DNA of 64,000 bases, taken from assembly GCF_014655295.1 (NCBI RefSeq), contig NZ_BNBI01000022.1, positions 35,408 to 99,407 of the forward strand, written 5' to 3'. Positions 43,068 to 51,242 of the stretch are shown in pieces. Within the stretch, counting starts at the first letter, position 1; the number at the start of each line of letters is the position of its first letter. Under the pieces are notes generated by a model. That model was not told the origin of the DNA. It saw nothing but the letters and a program-made list of their open reading frames with translations, and did no database searches. Both the position numbers and the translations under genes were made by a program. The stretch comes from Streptomyces fumanus (GTDB lineage: Bacteria > Actinomycetota > Actinomycetes > Streptomycetales > Streptomycetaceae).

Positions 43068-44864
43068 TTGCGCGAGTTCAGCCTTCCGGCTTTGTACGAG
43101 GTCCCTGCGGACGGCAATCTGACCGACATCGTCCGCAGAAACGCCGCGCAGCACCCGGACGTCGCCGTCCTCGCCCGCAAGGCGGACGGCATCTGGCAGG
43201 ACGTGACCGCCCGGGCCTTCCTCGCCGAGGTGCACGCCGCCGCCAAGGGCCTGATCGCGGCCGGCGTCCAGCCGGGCGACCGGGTCGCCCTGATGTCGCG
43301 GACCCGGTACGAGTGGACGCTGTTCGACTTCGCCATCTGGAGCGCGGGCGCGGTCACCGTACCGGTGTACGAGACCAGCTCGCCGGAGCAGGTGGAGTGG
43401 ATCCTCGGCGACTCGGGCGCCACGGCCTGCGTCGTGGAGTCGGCGGCGCACGCCGGCACCGTGGAGTCGGTGCGCGACCGGCTGCCCGCGCTGAAGCACC
43501 TCTGGCAGATCGAGGCCGGCGCGGTGGAGGAGCTGGGGCGGCTCGGCCAGGACGTCACGGACCGCACGGTCGAGGAGCGCGGCTCGGTCGCCAAGGCCGA
43601 CGACCCGGCGACCATCGTCTACACCTCCGGCACCACCGGCCGGCCCAAGGGCTGTGTGCTCACCCACCGCAGCTTCTTCGCGGAGTGCGGGAACATCGTG
43701 GAGCGGCTGCGCCCGCTGTTCCGCACCGGCGAGTGCTCGGTGCTGCTGTTCCTGCCGCTGGCGCACGTCTTCGGGCGGCTGGTGCAGATCGCGCCGATGA
43801 TGGCGCCGATCAAGCTGGGCTGCGTTCCGGACATCAAGAACCTCACGGACGAACTGGCCGCGTTCCGGCCGACGCTGGTGCTCGGCGTGCCGCGGGTGTT
43901 CGAGAAGGTCTACAACTCGGCGCGGGCCAAGGCGCGGGCCGACGGCAAGGGGAAGATCTTCGACCGGGCCGCCGACACCGCGATCGCCTACAGCCGGTCC
44001 CTGGACACCCCGGCGGGCCCGTCCCTCGGGCTGCGGATCAAGCACAAGGTCTTCGACAAGCTGGTCTACGGCAAGCTGCGCGCGGTCCTCGGCGGGCGCG
44101 GCGAGTACGCCATCTCCGGCGGCGCCCCGCTGGGCGAGCGGCTCGGCCACTTCTTCCGCGGCATCGGCTTCACCGTGCTGGAGGGCTACGGGCTGACCGA
44201 GTCCTGCGCGGCCACCGCGTTCAACCCCTGGGACCGGCAGAAGATCGGCACGGTCGGGCAGCCGCTGCCGGGCTCGGTGATCCGCATCGCCGACGACGGG
44301 GAGGTGCTGCTGCACGGGGAGCACCTGTTCAAGGAGTACTGGAACAACCCGGCCGCGACCGCCGAGGCGCTGGCCGACGGCTGGTTCCACACCGGGGACA
44401 TCGGCACCCTCGACGAGGACGGCTATCTGCGGATCACCGGCCGCAAGAAGGAGATCCTGGTGACCGCGGGCGGCAAGAACGTCGCCCCGGCGGTGATCGA
44501 GGACCGGATCCGCGCCCACGCGCTGGTCGCGGAGTGCATGGTGGTCGGCGACGGGCGGCCGTTCGTCGGCGCGCTGATCACCCTGGACGAGGAGTTCCTC
44601 GCCCGGTGGTGCGCGGACCACGGCAAGCCGGCCGGGTCGACGCCGGCCTCGCTGCGCGACGACCCCGAGCTGCTCGCGGCCGTCCAGGCGGCGGTGGACG
44701 ACGGGAACGCGGCGGTGTCCAAGGCGGAGTCGGTACGGCGATTCCGGGTGCTGGACGCGCAGTTCACGGAGGACTCGGGGCATCTGACGCCGTCGCTGAA
44801 GCTGAAGCGGAACGTGGTCGCCAAGGACTACGCGCACGAGATCGAGGCGATCTACGCGAAGTAG
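43068..44864 (+). CDS. Long-chain fatty acid--CoA ligase (AMP-forming)
   Basis: 598-residue adenylate-forming enzyme that activates fatty acids to acyl-CoA at the membrane or in the cytoplasm. P-loop TSGTTGRPKG (186-195), the linker ISGGAPLGERLGHFFRGIGF, adenine motif EGYGLTESCA, and the C-terminal DGWFHTGDIGTLDEDGYL and GRKKEILVTAGGKNVAP. The TTG start has GAGGAG eight bases upstream. FadD15 (Rv2187) holds this position beside pimB in M. tuberculosis. The 298-bp upstream region carries an inverted repeat. Confidence 0.94.
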   Translation: MREFSLPALYEVPADGNLTDIVRRNAAQHPDVAVLARKADGIWQDVTARAFLAEVHAAAKGLIAAGVQPGDRVALMSRTRYEWTLFDFAIWSAGAVTVPVYETSSPEQVEWILGDSGATACVVESAAHAGTVESVRDRLPALKHLWQIEAGAVEELGRLGQDVTDRTVEERGSVAKADDPATIVYTSGTTGRPKGCVLTHRSFFAECGNIVERLRPLFRTGECSVLLFLPLAHVFGRLVQIAPMMAPIKLGCVPDIKNLTDELAAFRPTLVLGVPRVFEKVYNSARAKARADGKGKIFDRAADTAIAYSRSLDTPAGPSLGLRIKHKVFDKLVYGKLRAVLGGRGEYAISGGAPLGERLGHFFRGIGFTVLEGYGLTESCAATAFNPWDRQKIGTVGQPLPGSVIRIADDGEVLLHGEHLFKEYWNNPAATAEALADGWFHTGDIGTLDEDGYLRITGRKKEILVTAGGKNVAPAVIEDRIRAHALVAECMVVGDGRPFVGALITLDEEFLARWCADHGKPAGSTPASLRDDPELLAAVQAAVDDGNAAVSKAESVRRFRVLDAQFTEDSGHLTPSLKLKRNVVAKDYAHEIEAIYAK

Positions 44865-44904
44865 GGCGCCTCAGGGGTGCCGGGGGCGGTCCGCCGGCGG
44901 CCTT

Positions 44905-44953
44905 CCGTCGATCGTGGCCGCTCGCGCGGTTCCCCGCGCCCCCTTCGGGCGCG
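44905..44953. repeat. Dispersed intergenic repeat, copy 2
   Basis: Shares TCGTGGC-x-CGC and GCGCGGTTCCCCGC with the copy at 38492-38537. It ends in GCGCCC-CCTTC-GGGCGC, a short hairpin that could terminate the convergent fadD-like and pimB-like genes. Confidence 0.5.
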
Positions 44954-44957
44954 TGTG

Positions 44958-46100
44958 CTACAGCAGCGTTTTCAGGTGCTCGGCCAGCAGGTCCCAGCGC
45001 CACTTCTCCTCCACCCAGCGGCGGCCCCGCTCGCCCATGCGGCGGCGCAGTTCCGGGTCGGCCAGGAGCGTGACGAGGCGGTCGGCGGTCTCGGCCGGGG
45101 AGCCGCCCCGGACGACCCAGCCGGTCTCGCCGTCCAGTACGGCGTCGGGGGCGCCGCCGGAGTCGCCGGCCACGACGGGCAGGCCGGTCGCGGAGGCTTC
45201 CAGGTAGACGATGCCCAGGCCCTCCACGTCCAGGCCGCCGCGCCGGGTGCGGCAGGGCATCGCGAAGACGTCGCCGGCGCCGTAGTGGGCGGGCAGCTCG
45301 GACCAGGGCACGGAGCCGGTGAAGCGGACGGACGCGGCGACGCCGGTCTCCGCCGCCAGCCGGCGCAGCTCCTTCTCGTACGGGCCGCCGCCGACGATCA
45401 GCAGCACGGCGTCGGGCTCGGCGGCCAGCACCCGGGGCATCGCGCGGATCAGCGTGTCCTGGCCCTTGCGCGGCACCAGCCGGGACACGCACACCACCAC
45501 GGGACGGCCGGTCAGACCGAGCCGGGCCCGGACCTTGTCGCCGCCCGAGCCGGGGTGGAAGGTCCGCTCGTCGACGCCGGGCGGCAGTTGCGTCATCCGC
45601 GCGGCGGCCCCCGGGGTCAGCGCGGCGGCGATCCGGGAGCGCGTGTACTCCCCGAGGTAGGTGATCGTGTCCGTCGACTCGCCGATCCGGCGCAGCAGTT
45701 GCCGGGCGCCGGGCAGTTGGGCCCAGCCGGCCTCGTGGCCGTGCGTGGTGGCGACGATCCGCTCGGCGCCGGCCCGGCGCAGCGCCGGTGCCATCAGCCC
45801 GAGGGGCGCCGCCGCCCCGAACCACACCGACGTGCACCCGTGCTCGCGCAGCAGCCCGACCGCCCGCCGGGTCGCCCCGGGCGTCGGCAGCAGCATCGTC
45901 GTCCGGTCCCGTACGACGGTGAAGGGCTGCTCGGCGTCGAAGGCGGCGGTGGCCTCGATGCCCTCGCGGGTGCGCTTCCAGGTGGAGGCGTAGACGACGA
46001 CCCGCTCGGGGTCCAGGCGCAGCGCCATGTTGTGCAGGAACGCCTGGATGCCGCCCGGCCGGGGCGGGAAGTCATTGGTCACGATCAAGGTCTTGTGCAT
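44958..46100 (-). CDS. GDP-mannose-dependent phosphatidylinositol mannoside mannosyltransferase, PimB-like (GT4)
   Basis: 380-residue GT-B glycosyltransferase of family GT4. It starts LIVTNDFPPRPGGIQAF, a hallmark of PimB' (Rv2188c), and has VCVSRLVPRKGQDTLI in the donor domain and the motif VEGLGIVYLEASATGLPVVA with catalytic Glu residues. PimB' adds the second mannose to PIM1 at the inner membrane face. The position beside FadD15-like and GT87 genes agrees with mycobacteria. Start ATG 46100 with TAGGGT eight bases upstream, likely leaderless. Confidence 0.87.
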   Translation of the reverse strand: MHKTLIVTNDFPPRPGGIQAFLHNMALRLDPERVVVYASTWKRTREGIEATAAFDAEQPFTVVRDRTTMLLPTPGATRRAVGLLREHGCTSVWFGAAAPLGLMAPALRRAGAERIVATTHGHEAGWAQLPGARQLLRRIGESTDTITYLGEYTRSRIAAALTPGAAARMTQLPPGVDERTFHPGSGGDKVRARLGLTGRPVVVCVSRLVPRKGQDTLIRAMPRVLAAEPDAVLLIVGGGPYEKELRRLAAETGVAASVRFTGSVPWSELPAHYGAGDVFAMPCRTRRGGLDVEGLGIVYLEASATGLPVVAGDSGGAPDAVLDGETGWVVRGGSPAETADRLVTLLADPELRRRMGERGRRWVEEKWRWDLLAEHLKTLL

Positions 46101-46148
46101 CGCGGCCGACCCTACCGAACCGGCATTTCACAGCTCCTCCCGACCACA

Positions 46149-46187
46149 TGTGTGGCACGCACACAGCCGTTCGGGACATCATGTCCC
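46149..46187. promoter_or_regulatory. Two palindromes in the pimB-like / GT87 divergent promoter region
   Basis: TGTGTG-GCACG-CACACA (46149-46165) is followed eight bases later by GGGACAT-C-ATGTCCC (46173-46187), both perfect dyads in the 121-bp region between divergent glycosyltransferase genes. They look like operators for a shared regulator, which is not identifiable here. Confidence 0.45.
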
Positions 46188-46221
46188 CATCGAACGCGGC
46201 CGAACGGCGGGCAGGGGACAC

Positions 46222-47466
46222 GTGAAGACGACGAGCACGCTGCGGTCCCCGGCCTGGCTCCCGGCGGTCTGGTGCGCGACCCGGCTGGCGCTGCTGCTGT
46301 TCGTGTTCAAGGTGTACGTCTTCCCGGGCCCGGACGTCACCGTCGACGTCTCGGTGATCTACCGCAACTGGTACGAGGTGCTGCGCACCGGAACGTTTCC
46401 GCTGGGCGATGTCACCTGGCAGTACCCGCCCGCCGCCGCCCTCGCGCTCCTCTCCCCCGGGCTGCTGCCGTTCCTCGATTACGCGTCCGCCTTCTACGTG
46501 CTGGCCTGCGTCGCCGACCTGGCCGTCCTCGCGCTGCTGATGCACGGCGGCCTGCGGGACGGCGGGACGCTGCGCGGCGCCTGGGTGTGGGTGGTGGGCG
46601 TCCCGCTGCTGGGCCCCACGGTGTACGCCCGCTACGACGTGATGGTCACCGCGGTCGCCGTCGCGGCTCTGCTGGCCGCCGCCCGGCACCCCAGGGCGGC
46701 CGGCGCCCTGGCGGCGCTGGGGGCGCTGCTGAAGGTGTGGCCGGTGCTGGTGCTGGTCGGCGTGCGCCGGCGGTCCTCCTGGGCCGCCGCGGCGGTCACC
46801 GGCGCGGTGCTGGCGGGGGCGTTCGCGCTGGCGATGCCCGGGGCGTTCGCGTTCCTGACGTACCAGCGGGACCGGGGCACCGAGGTGGAGTCGCTGGGCT
46901 CGCTGGTCTTCCACCTCGCCCGGCACTTCGGCTGGGACGGGCAGGTGCTGCTCAACTACGGCTCGGTGGAGTTCCTCGGCCCGTACGTGGACGCGGTGAG
47001 CACCGGGGCGCTGGCGCTGACCGGGATGGCGTTCGGCTGGCTGCTGCTGTGGAGGCTGGCGGCGGTGCGGTTCACGGAGCGCACGGCGGCGGACGCGGCG
47101 TTCGTGGCGGTGCTGATGTTCACGGTGACCAGCCGGGTGATCAGCCCGCAGTACCTGGTGTGGCTGGTCGGCGTCGCCGCGGTGTGCCTGTGCTTCCGGG
47201 GGAGCCGGATGGGGATTCCCGCCCTGCTGGTGCTGGAGGCGTGCCTGATGACGGTGCTGGAGTTCCCGGTGTGGTTCGCGCACGTGGTGGCCAGCGACCT
47301 CACCGGGGTCACCCTCATCCTGACCCGCAACGGCCTGCTGGTCGCCGCGGCGGTCATCGCGGCCCGCGTCCTGTGGCGCGACACGACCACCCCCGAGCCG
47401 CCCCGCACCCGGCCCGGCCCCTCCGCCCGCACCGACGCCGACGCCGAGACCCCGGTCACCTCCTGA
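46222..47466 (+). CDS. Glycosyltransferase family 87 (DUF2029) polyprenyl-phosphate-mannose-type transferase
   Basis: 414-residue polytopic protein with about ten membrane helices from residue 15 on. Signatures of GT87 enzymes include VDVSVIYRNWYEVLRTGTFP followed by WQYPPAA, the ARYDV segment with its acidic residue, and LKVWPVLV. These GT-C enzymes use polyprenyl-phosphate mannose outside the membrane, e.g. Rv2181 in lipomannan branching. GTG at 46222 with AGGGG upstream. Divergent from the PimB-like gene, so mannolipid elongation is a reasonable guess. Confidence 0.85.
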   Translation: MKTTSTLRSPAWLPAVWCATRLALLLFVFKVYVFPGPDVTVDVSVIYRNWYEVLRTGTFPLGDVTWQYPPAAALALLSPGLLPFLDYASAFYVLACVADLAVLALLMHGGLRDGGTLRGAWVWVVGVPLLGPTVYARYDVMVTAVAVAALLAAARHPRAAGALAALGALLKVWPVLVLVGVRRRSSWAAAAVTGAVLAGAFALAMPGAFAFLTYQRDRGTEVESLGSLVFHLARHFGWDGQVLLNYGSVEFLGPYVDAVSTGALALTGMAFGWLLLWRLAAVRFTERTAADAAFVAVLMFTVTSRVISPQYLVWLVGVAAVCLCFRGSRMGIPALLVLEACLMTVLEFPVWFAHVVASDLTGVTLILTRNGLLVAAAVIAARVLWRDTTTPEPPRTRPGPSARTDADAETPVTS

Positions 47467-47484
47467 CCCGCGCGCCCCGGCGGC

Positions 47485-48672
47485 TCAGCCGAACTCCGCC
47501 CGCAGGTACGCCCGCCACCCTTCGGTGAACTCCTGCGGTGTCGTCCCGAGCACCTCGGCCAGCGCGTCCTCGACCGCGCCCGCCCGGCGCTCGTGCGCGC
47601 CGACCGCGCGGTAGAACGCGTCGAGGCGGGCCTCGCCCCACCGGCCGGCGATCAGCCGGCAGGCCGTCCAGCCGCTCTCGTACGCCCGGGCCAGCTCGTC
47701 CGCGTCGCCGGTGAAGCCGAAGTCGTCGTCGTCCGGGAGCGCGCCGGGCAGTCGGCCCTCGGCGACCGCGCGGGCCAGTTCCGGCGCGGCCTGGGCGGGG
47801 GTGCGGGCGCTGCCCCGGTAGCCGACCCAGTCGGCGTACCCCTCCGACAGCCACAGCGGGGTGGCGGCGCCGGTGTGGGCGCGGGTGGCGACGTGGGCGG
47901 CCTCGTGGGTGAGCACCACCTGCTTGCCGAGGGAGCCGAGCAGCCCGAACGCCTCGGGGTTGACGATGATCCGGTCGGCGGGGGCGTCGGCGGCACCGCC
48001 GGTCTCGCCGGTGGTGACGGCCGCGATGCCCCGGTAGGAGGAGGCGGGCGAGCCGAGCAGCCCGGCCATGTCCTGCAGGGACTTCGGTACGAGGATCACC
48101 AGCCGCCCGGCCCAGTCGCCGTCCCAGGCGTCGGACACGGCCGGCACCGCCCGGTCGGCGAGCGCGGCGAAGGAGCGCAGTTCGGCGTCGGACCGGCCGA
48201 CGCCGAGGACGAGGCTGTGCCGGCCCCGGACCACGTGGACCGTGCCCTGGTCCCAGGGCTGCTGGCCGGACCGCTCGGCGGGCCGCTCGGAGGTGACGTA
48301 CCACTGCCCGGCGCGGTGGGCGAGCCGCAGGGTGCGGGCGGCGGTGACGGCGCCCCGGTCGTGACCGGCGAGGCGGTAGCCGAGCTGTACGTCGGCGGTG
48401 GCGCGGTCGCCGGTGCGGCGCACGTCCCGGACGCGGTAGCTCCAGTCGGCCAGCGGCACCGCGCGGACCCGGCCGAAGCCGGTGCGGGTGCCCGTGGCGG
48501 CGTACCCGGCGGCGTCGTGGCCGAGCAGGGCCGCCGCCCTGCGGTCCAGCACCCGCTGCACCTCCGCGCGCACCGGATCGGCGGCGGGCCCGCCGCCGCA
48601 GCCCACCAGGGCGGCGAGCAGCAGACACAGCACCACCACGAAGCACCCCGGCACCCGCCCACGACCAGCCAT
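47485..48672 (-). CDS. Lipoprotein with a HEAAH metallopeptidase motif
   Basis: 395 residues. A signal peptide ends in the lipobox LVGC (Cys25). The middle has weak NTF2-like features (DPVRAEVQRVLDRRAAALLG). The C-terminal half is a gluzincin-like domain: HEAAH (256-260) and SEGYAD with Glu277 17 residues after the second His, as in M1/collagenase-type zinc peptidases. It should act outside the membrane; the substrate is unknown. No ribosome site precedes the ATG; TACGAT seven bases upstream suggests a leaderless mRNA. Confidence 0.82.
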   Translation of the reverse strand: MAGRGRVPGCFVVVLCLLLAALVGCGGGPAADPVRAEVQRVLDRRAAALLGHDAAGYAATGTRTGFGRVRAVPLADWSYRVRDVRRTGDRATADVQLGYRLAGHDRGAVTAARTLRLAHRAGQWYVTSERPAERSGQQPWDQGTVHVVRGRHSLVLGVGRSDAELRSFAALADRAVPAVSDAWDGDWAGRLVILVPKSLQDMAGLLGSPASSYRGIAAVTTGETGGAADAPADRIIVNPEAFGLLGSLGKQVVLTHEAAHVATRAHTGAATPLWLSEGYADWVGYRGSARTPAQAAPELARAVAEGRLPGALPDDDDFGFTGDADELARAYESGWTACRLIAGRWGEARLDAFYRAVGAHERRAGAVEDALAEVLGTTPQEFTEGWRAYLRAEFG

Positions 48673-48735
48673 CTTCCCGATCGTACGGGCGCCGGGCCGC
48701 CGGGGTGAGAGGGCGTGGGGGCCTCCGCGTGAGTG

Positions 48736-49749
48736 CTAGGGCCGCGTCACCGAGGAGACCGGCATCATGCCGACCGGGTCGTAGCGGACCGCGGCGCCGG
48801 GGTAGGGGGCGTGGATGACCTGGCCGTTGCCGACGTACATGCCGATGTGGCTGGCGTCGTCCCGGTAGGCGACCAGGTCGCCGGGGCGGGCCGCGGCGAG
48901 CGGGACCCGGCGCCCGGCGTCGGCCTGCGCCTGCGAGGTGCGCGGCAGTCCGACCCCGGCCTGGGCGTAGGACCACTGGGTCAGGCCCGAGCAGTCGAAA
49001 CCGGTGGGGCCGTTGGCGCCCCAGACGTAGGGCCTGCCGAGGGCGGAGCGGGCGGCGGCGACGGCGGCGGCCGCCCGGCCGGAGGCGGGGGCGGTGCCGC
49101 CGGGGCCGCCGAGCTCCGCGCGCTCGGAGCGGGAGGCCCGGCCGTAGGCGGCGCGCTCGTCGGCGGGCAGGGAGTTGAGCAGGCGGCGGGCCTGGGCCAG
49201 CTTGCGTTCGACGGTCCTGCGGTGCGCGGCGACGGCCCGGCGGCTCCGGGTCAGCTCGCCCAGCTTCTTCGTCGCCTCGGCGCGCTCCTCGGCCAGGCCC
49301 CGCATGGCTCTCTGCAGGCTGCGCAGCTCGCCGGCCTGGCGGGCGCCGATCCGGTCGAGCACGGACGCCTTGTCGAGGTAGTCGTCCGGGTCGGCGGAGA
49401 GCAGCAGCGCGACGGACGGGTCGATGCCGCCGGAGCGGTACTGGGCGCCGGCCAGCGAGCCCAGCGCGTCCCGCAGCGTGTTGATCCGCTCCTGCTGCCG
49501 GGCCACCCGGTCCTGCGCCCGGCCGACCTGGACGCGCAGCACGTCGGTGCGCTCGTCGGCCCTGTTGTACGCCTCGGTGGCCCGCTCGGCCTCCTGGTGG
49601 AGCCGGTCCACCTCGGCCCGGGTGTCGTCGGCGGGCGAGGCGAGGGCCGGTACGGCGCCCAGGACCGCGGCGGCGGCGGAGAGGAGGCCGGCCACGGCGG
49701 TGGCGCCGCGGTCGAACCCGGTCGGTGCAAGGCGGCGATGGGACCCCAC
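48736..49749 (-). CDS. NlpC/P60 cell wall endopeptidase (RipA/RPC-like), paralogue 1
   Basis: 337-residue secreted hydrolase expected to cut peptide stems in peptidoglycan. A signal peptide (1-37, ALASP cleavage) leads to a long coiled coil (about 42-195), an Ala/Gly linker and an NlpC/P60 domain with Cys253 (FDCSGL), His301 (SHIGMYVG) and His313 (IHAP). The frame allows GTG 49761, but GTG 49749 (VGSHRR) aligns with the paralogue's VASHRR start and is better spaced from GGAAGGAG. It is 206 bp downstream of paralogue 2 on the same strand. Confidence 0.92.
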   Translation of the reverse strand: MGSHRRLAPTGFDRGATAVAGLLSAAAAVLGAVPALASPADDTRAEVDRLHQEAERATEAYNRADERTDVLRVQVGRAQDRVARQQERINTLRDALGSLAGAQYRSGGIDPSVALLLSADPDDYLDKASVLDRIGARQAGELRSLQRAMRGLAEERAEATKKLGELTRSRRAVAAHRRTVERKLAQARRLLNSLPADERAAYGRASRSERAELGGPGGTAPASGRAAAAVAAARSALGRPYVWGANGPTGFDCSGLTQWSYAQAGVGLPRTSQAQADAGRRVPLAAARPGDLVAYRDDASHIGMYVGNGQVIHAPYPGAAVRYDPVGMMPVSSVTRP

Positions 49750-49955
49750 GGGAAGCCGCACTCCTTCCGCTGGCGGACGGGGAAACGCGGCAGACAGTAG
49801 CCCCGCGGCGGGGCGCCGACCAACGACCTCGGCCCCCGCGCGACACGACGCCCCGCCGCTGACGCAGGTCAGCGGCGGGGCGCGGGGTCACAGCGCGGAG
49901 GTGTGATTCGCCCGTTCGGGCGGCATCCCGGAGTGGGCGTGACGGGCCCGGCGGG

Positions 49956-51011
49956 TCAGACGCGGACGCCCCACATGAAGGGCCCGCCGATGGTGCTCAT
50001 CGACTCGTAGCGCACGACGGTGCCGGTGCGCGGGGCGTGCAGGACCTGGCCGTTGCCCGCGTACAGACCCACGTGGTGCAGGTCGTTGAAGAAGAAGACC
50101 AGGTCGCCGACCTGGAGGTCGCTCTGGCTGGTGATGCGGGTGCCGATCTGGGACTGGGCCTCGGAGGTCCGGGGTATGGAGACGCCGGCCTGGGCGTAGG
50201 CCCAGGAGGTCAGGCCGGAGCAGTCGAACGAGGACGGGCCGGTGGCGCCGTACACGTACGGGCTGCCGATCTTGCTCTGGGCGGCGGCGAAGGCGGCGCC
50301 GGCCCGGCCGGAGCCGGCCTTGACGGGGCCGTTGCTGTCGGCGGCGGAGAGCACCTGGCGCTCGGCGCTGCGGGTGGAGCGCTGCTCCTCGTCCTGCAGG
50401 GCGGCCCGCTCGGCGGCGGTGAGGCTGTTGAGCAGCTTCTGCGCGGCGGCCAGCTTGCCCTGGACCTCCTGCTTCTTCCGGCCGAGTTCCGTGCGGGTGG
50501 CGGAGAGGTCCTTGAGCTTGTCGGCGGCCTCGGCGCGCTGCTGGGCGAGGTCGCGCTGCTTGTCCTGGACCTTCTTCAGCGCGTCGACCTGCTGGGCGCT
50601 CAACTGGTCGAGGGTGGACGCCTTGTCGAGGTAGTCGTCCGGGTCCGCGGAGAGGAACAACTGCACGGAGGGGTCGATGCCGCCGGAGCGGTACTGCTGG
50701 CTGGCCATCGAGCCGAGGCCGTCGCGCAGCTCGTTCAGCTCCTCCTGACCCCGGGCGACGTTGTCCTGGATGGTGGAGATCTCCTTCTGGAGCTTCTCCT
50801 GCTTCTCCTTGGCCCCGTTGTACTTCTCGGTGGCCTGCTCCGCCTCTTCGTAGAGCTTGTCGACCTTCGCCTTGACCTCGTCCTTGGTCGGCTTCTCGCT
50901 CGGCGCGGCGTTGGCGGCCTGCGAGCTGAGCACGACGGCGGCTGCGGCGGCGGTGGTGAGCACGGTGACGCGCGCCCTGCTGGGCTGCTTGGGTCGACGG
51001 TGGGACGCCAC
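49956..51011 (-). CDS. NlpC/P60 cell wall endopeptidase (RipA/RPC-like), paralogue 2
   Basis: 351-residue secreted hydrolase closely related to the next gene. Signal peptide 1-36 (ANAAP), coiled coil about 43-215 with the shared GIDPSVQLFLSADPDDYLDK, then an NlpC/P60 domain with Cys264, His313 and His325. I start it at GTG 51011 (VASHRRPKQ), which has AAGGAG nine bases upstream, rather than at GTG 51041. A strong promoter and a BldD-like box lie in front, so it may be developmentally controlled. Confidence 0.93.
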   Translation of the reverse strand: MASHRRPKQPSRARVTVLTTAAAAAVVLSSQAANAAPSEKPTKDEVKAKVDKLYEEAEQATEKYNGAKEKQEKLQKEISTIQDNVARGQEELNELRDGLGSMASQQYRSGGIDPSVQLFLSADPDDYLDKASTLDQLSAQQVDALKKVQDKQRDLAQQRAEAADKLKDLSATRTELGRKKQEVQGKLAAAQKLLNSLTAAERAALQDEEQRSTRSAERQVLSAADSNGPVKAGSGRAGAAFAAAQSKIGSPYVYGATGPSSFDCSGLTSWAYAQAGVSIPRTSEAQSQIGTRITSQSDLQVGDLVFFFNDLHHVGLYAGNGQVLHAPRTGTVVRYESMSTIGGPFMWGVRV

Positions 51012-51032
51012 GGAGGCGAACTCCTTCGTGTG

Positions 51033-51042
51033 AGTGATCACC
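51033..51042. promoter_or_regulatory. BldD-like box in the NlpC/P60 leader
   Basis: AGTGATCACC fits the BldD consensus AGTGA-(n)-TCACC with zero spacer, 22-31 bp upstream of the chosen GTG. Another AGTGA occurs at 51069-51073 over the -10. BldD with c-di-GMP represses sporulation genes in Streptomyces; binding here is inferred. Confidence 0.45.
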
Positions 51043-51063
51043 CGTTCGCGGGTTCGAAGGCAG

Positions 51064-51093
51064 ACCCTAGTGACCCACTCGTGATCAGTTCAA
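51064..51093 (-). promoter_or_regulatory. Promoter of NlpC/P60 paralogue 2
   Basis: On the minus strand TTGAAC (51093-51088) and TAGGGT (51069-51064) are separated by 18 bp, a good housekeeping-sigma promoter. The leader to the GTG at 51011 would be about 45 nt. Confidence 0.6.
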
Positions 51094-51242
51094 ATCCTCC
51101 GCCGAAAAATCCCGGTTACGCACCGCAATTCTTCGCTCAACTCACGTGCGGTGATACCGGGTTGACACTACGTTGCGTGACGGATCGGTCAATTCCGGCA
51201 TTGAGCCGGTACGTTGCGCTTGGGGCGCAGGTGCCGCAGGTG

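Noticed and set aside
51121..51153. CACCGCA/TGCGGTG as a terminator between NlpC/P60 and NYN genes
   Set aside because: Only seven paired bases with a 19-nt loop; too weak.
51162..51167. Plus-strand TTGACA as a promoter
   Set aside because: No -10 at 16-18 bp, and the next plus-strand gene is almost 2 kb away.
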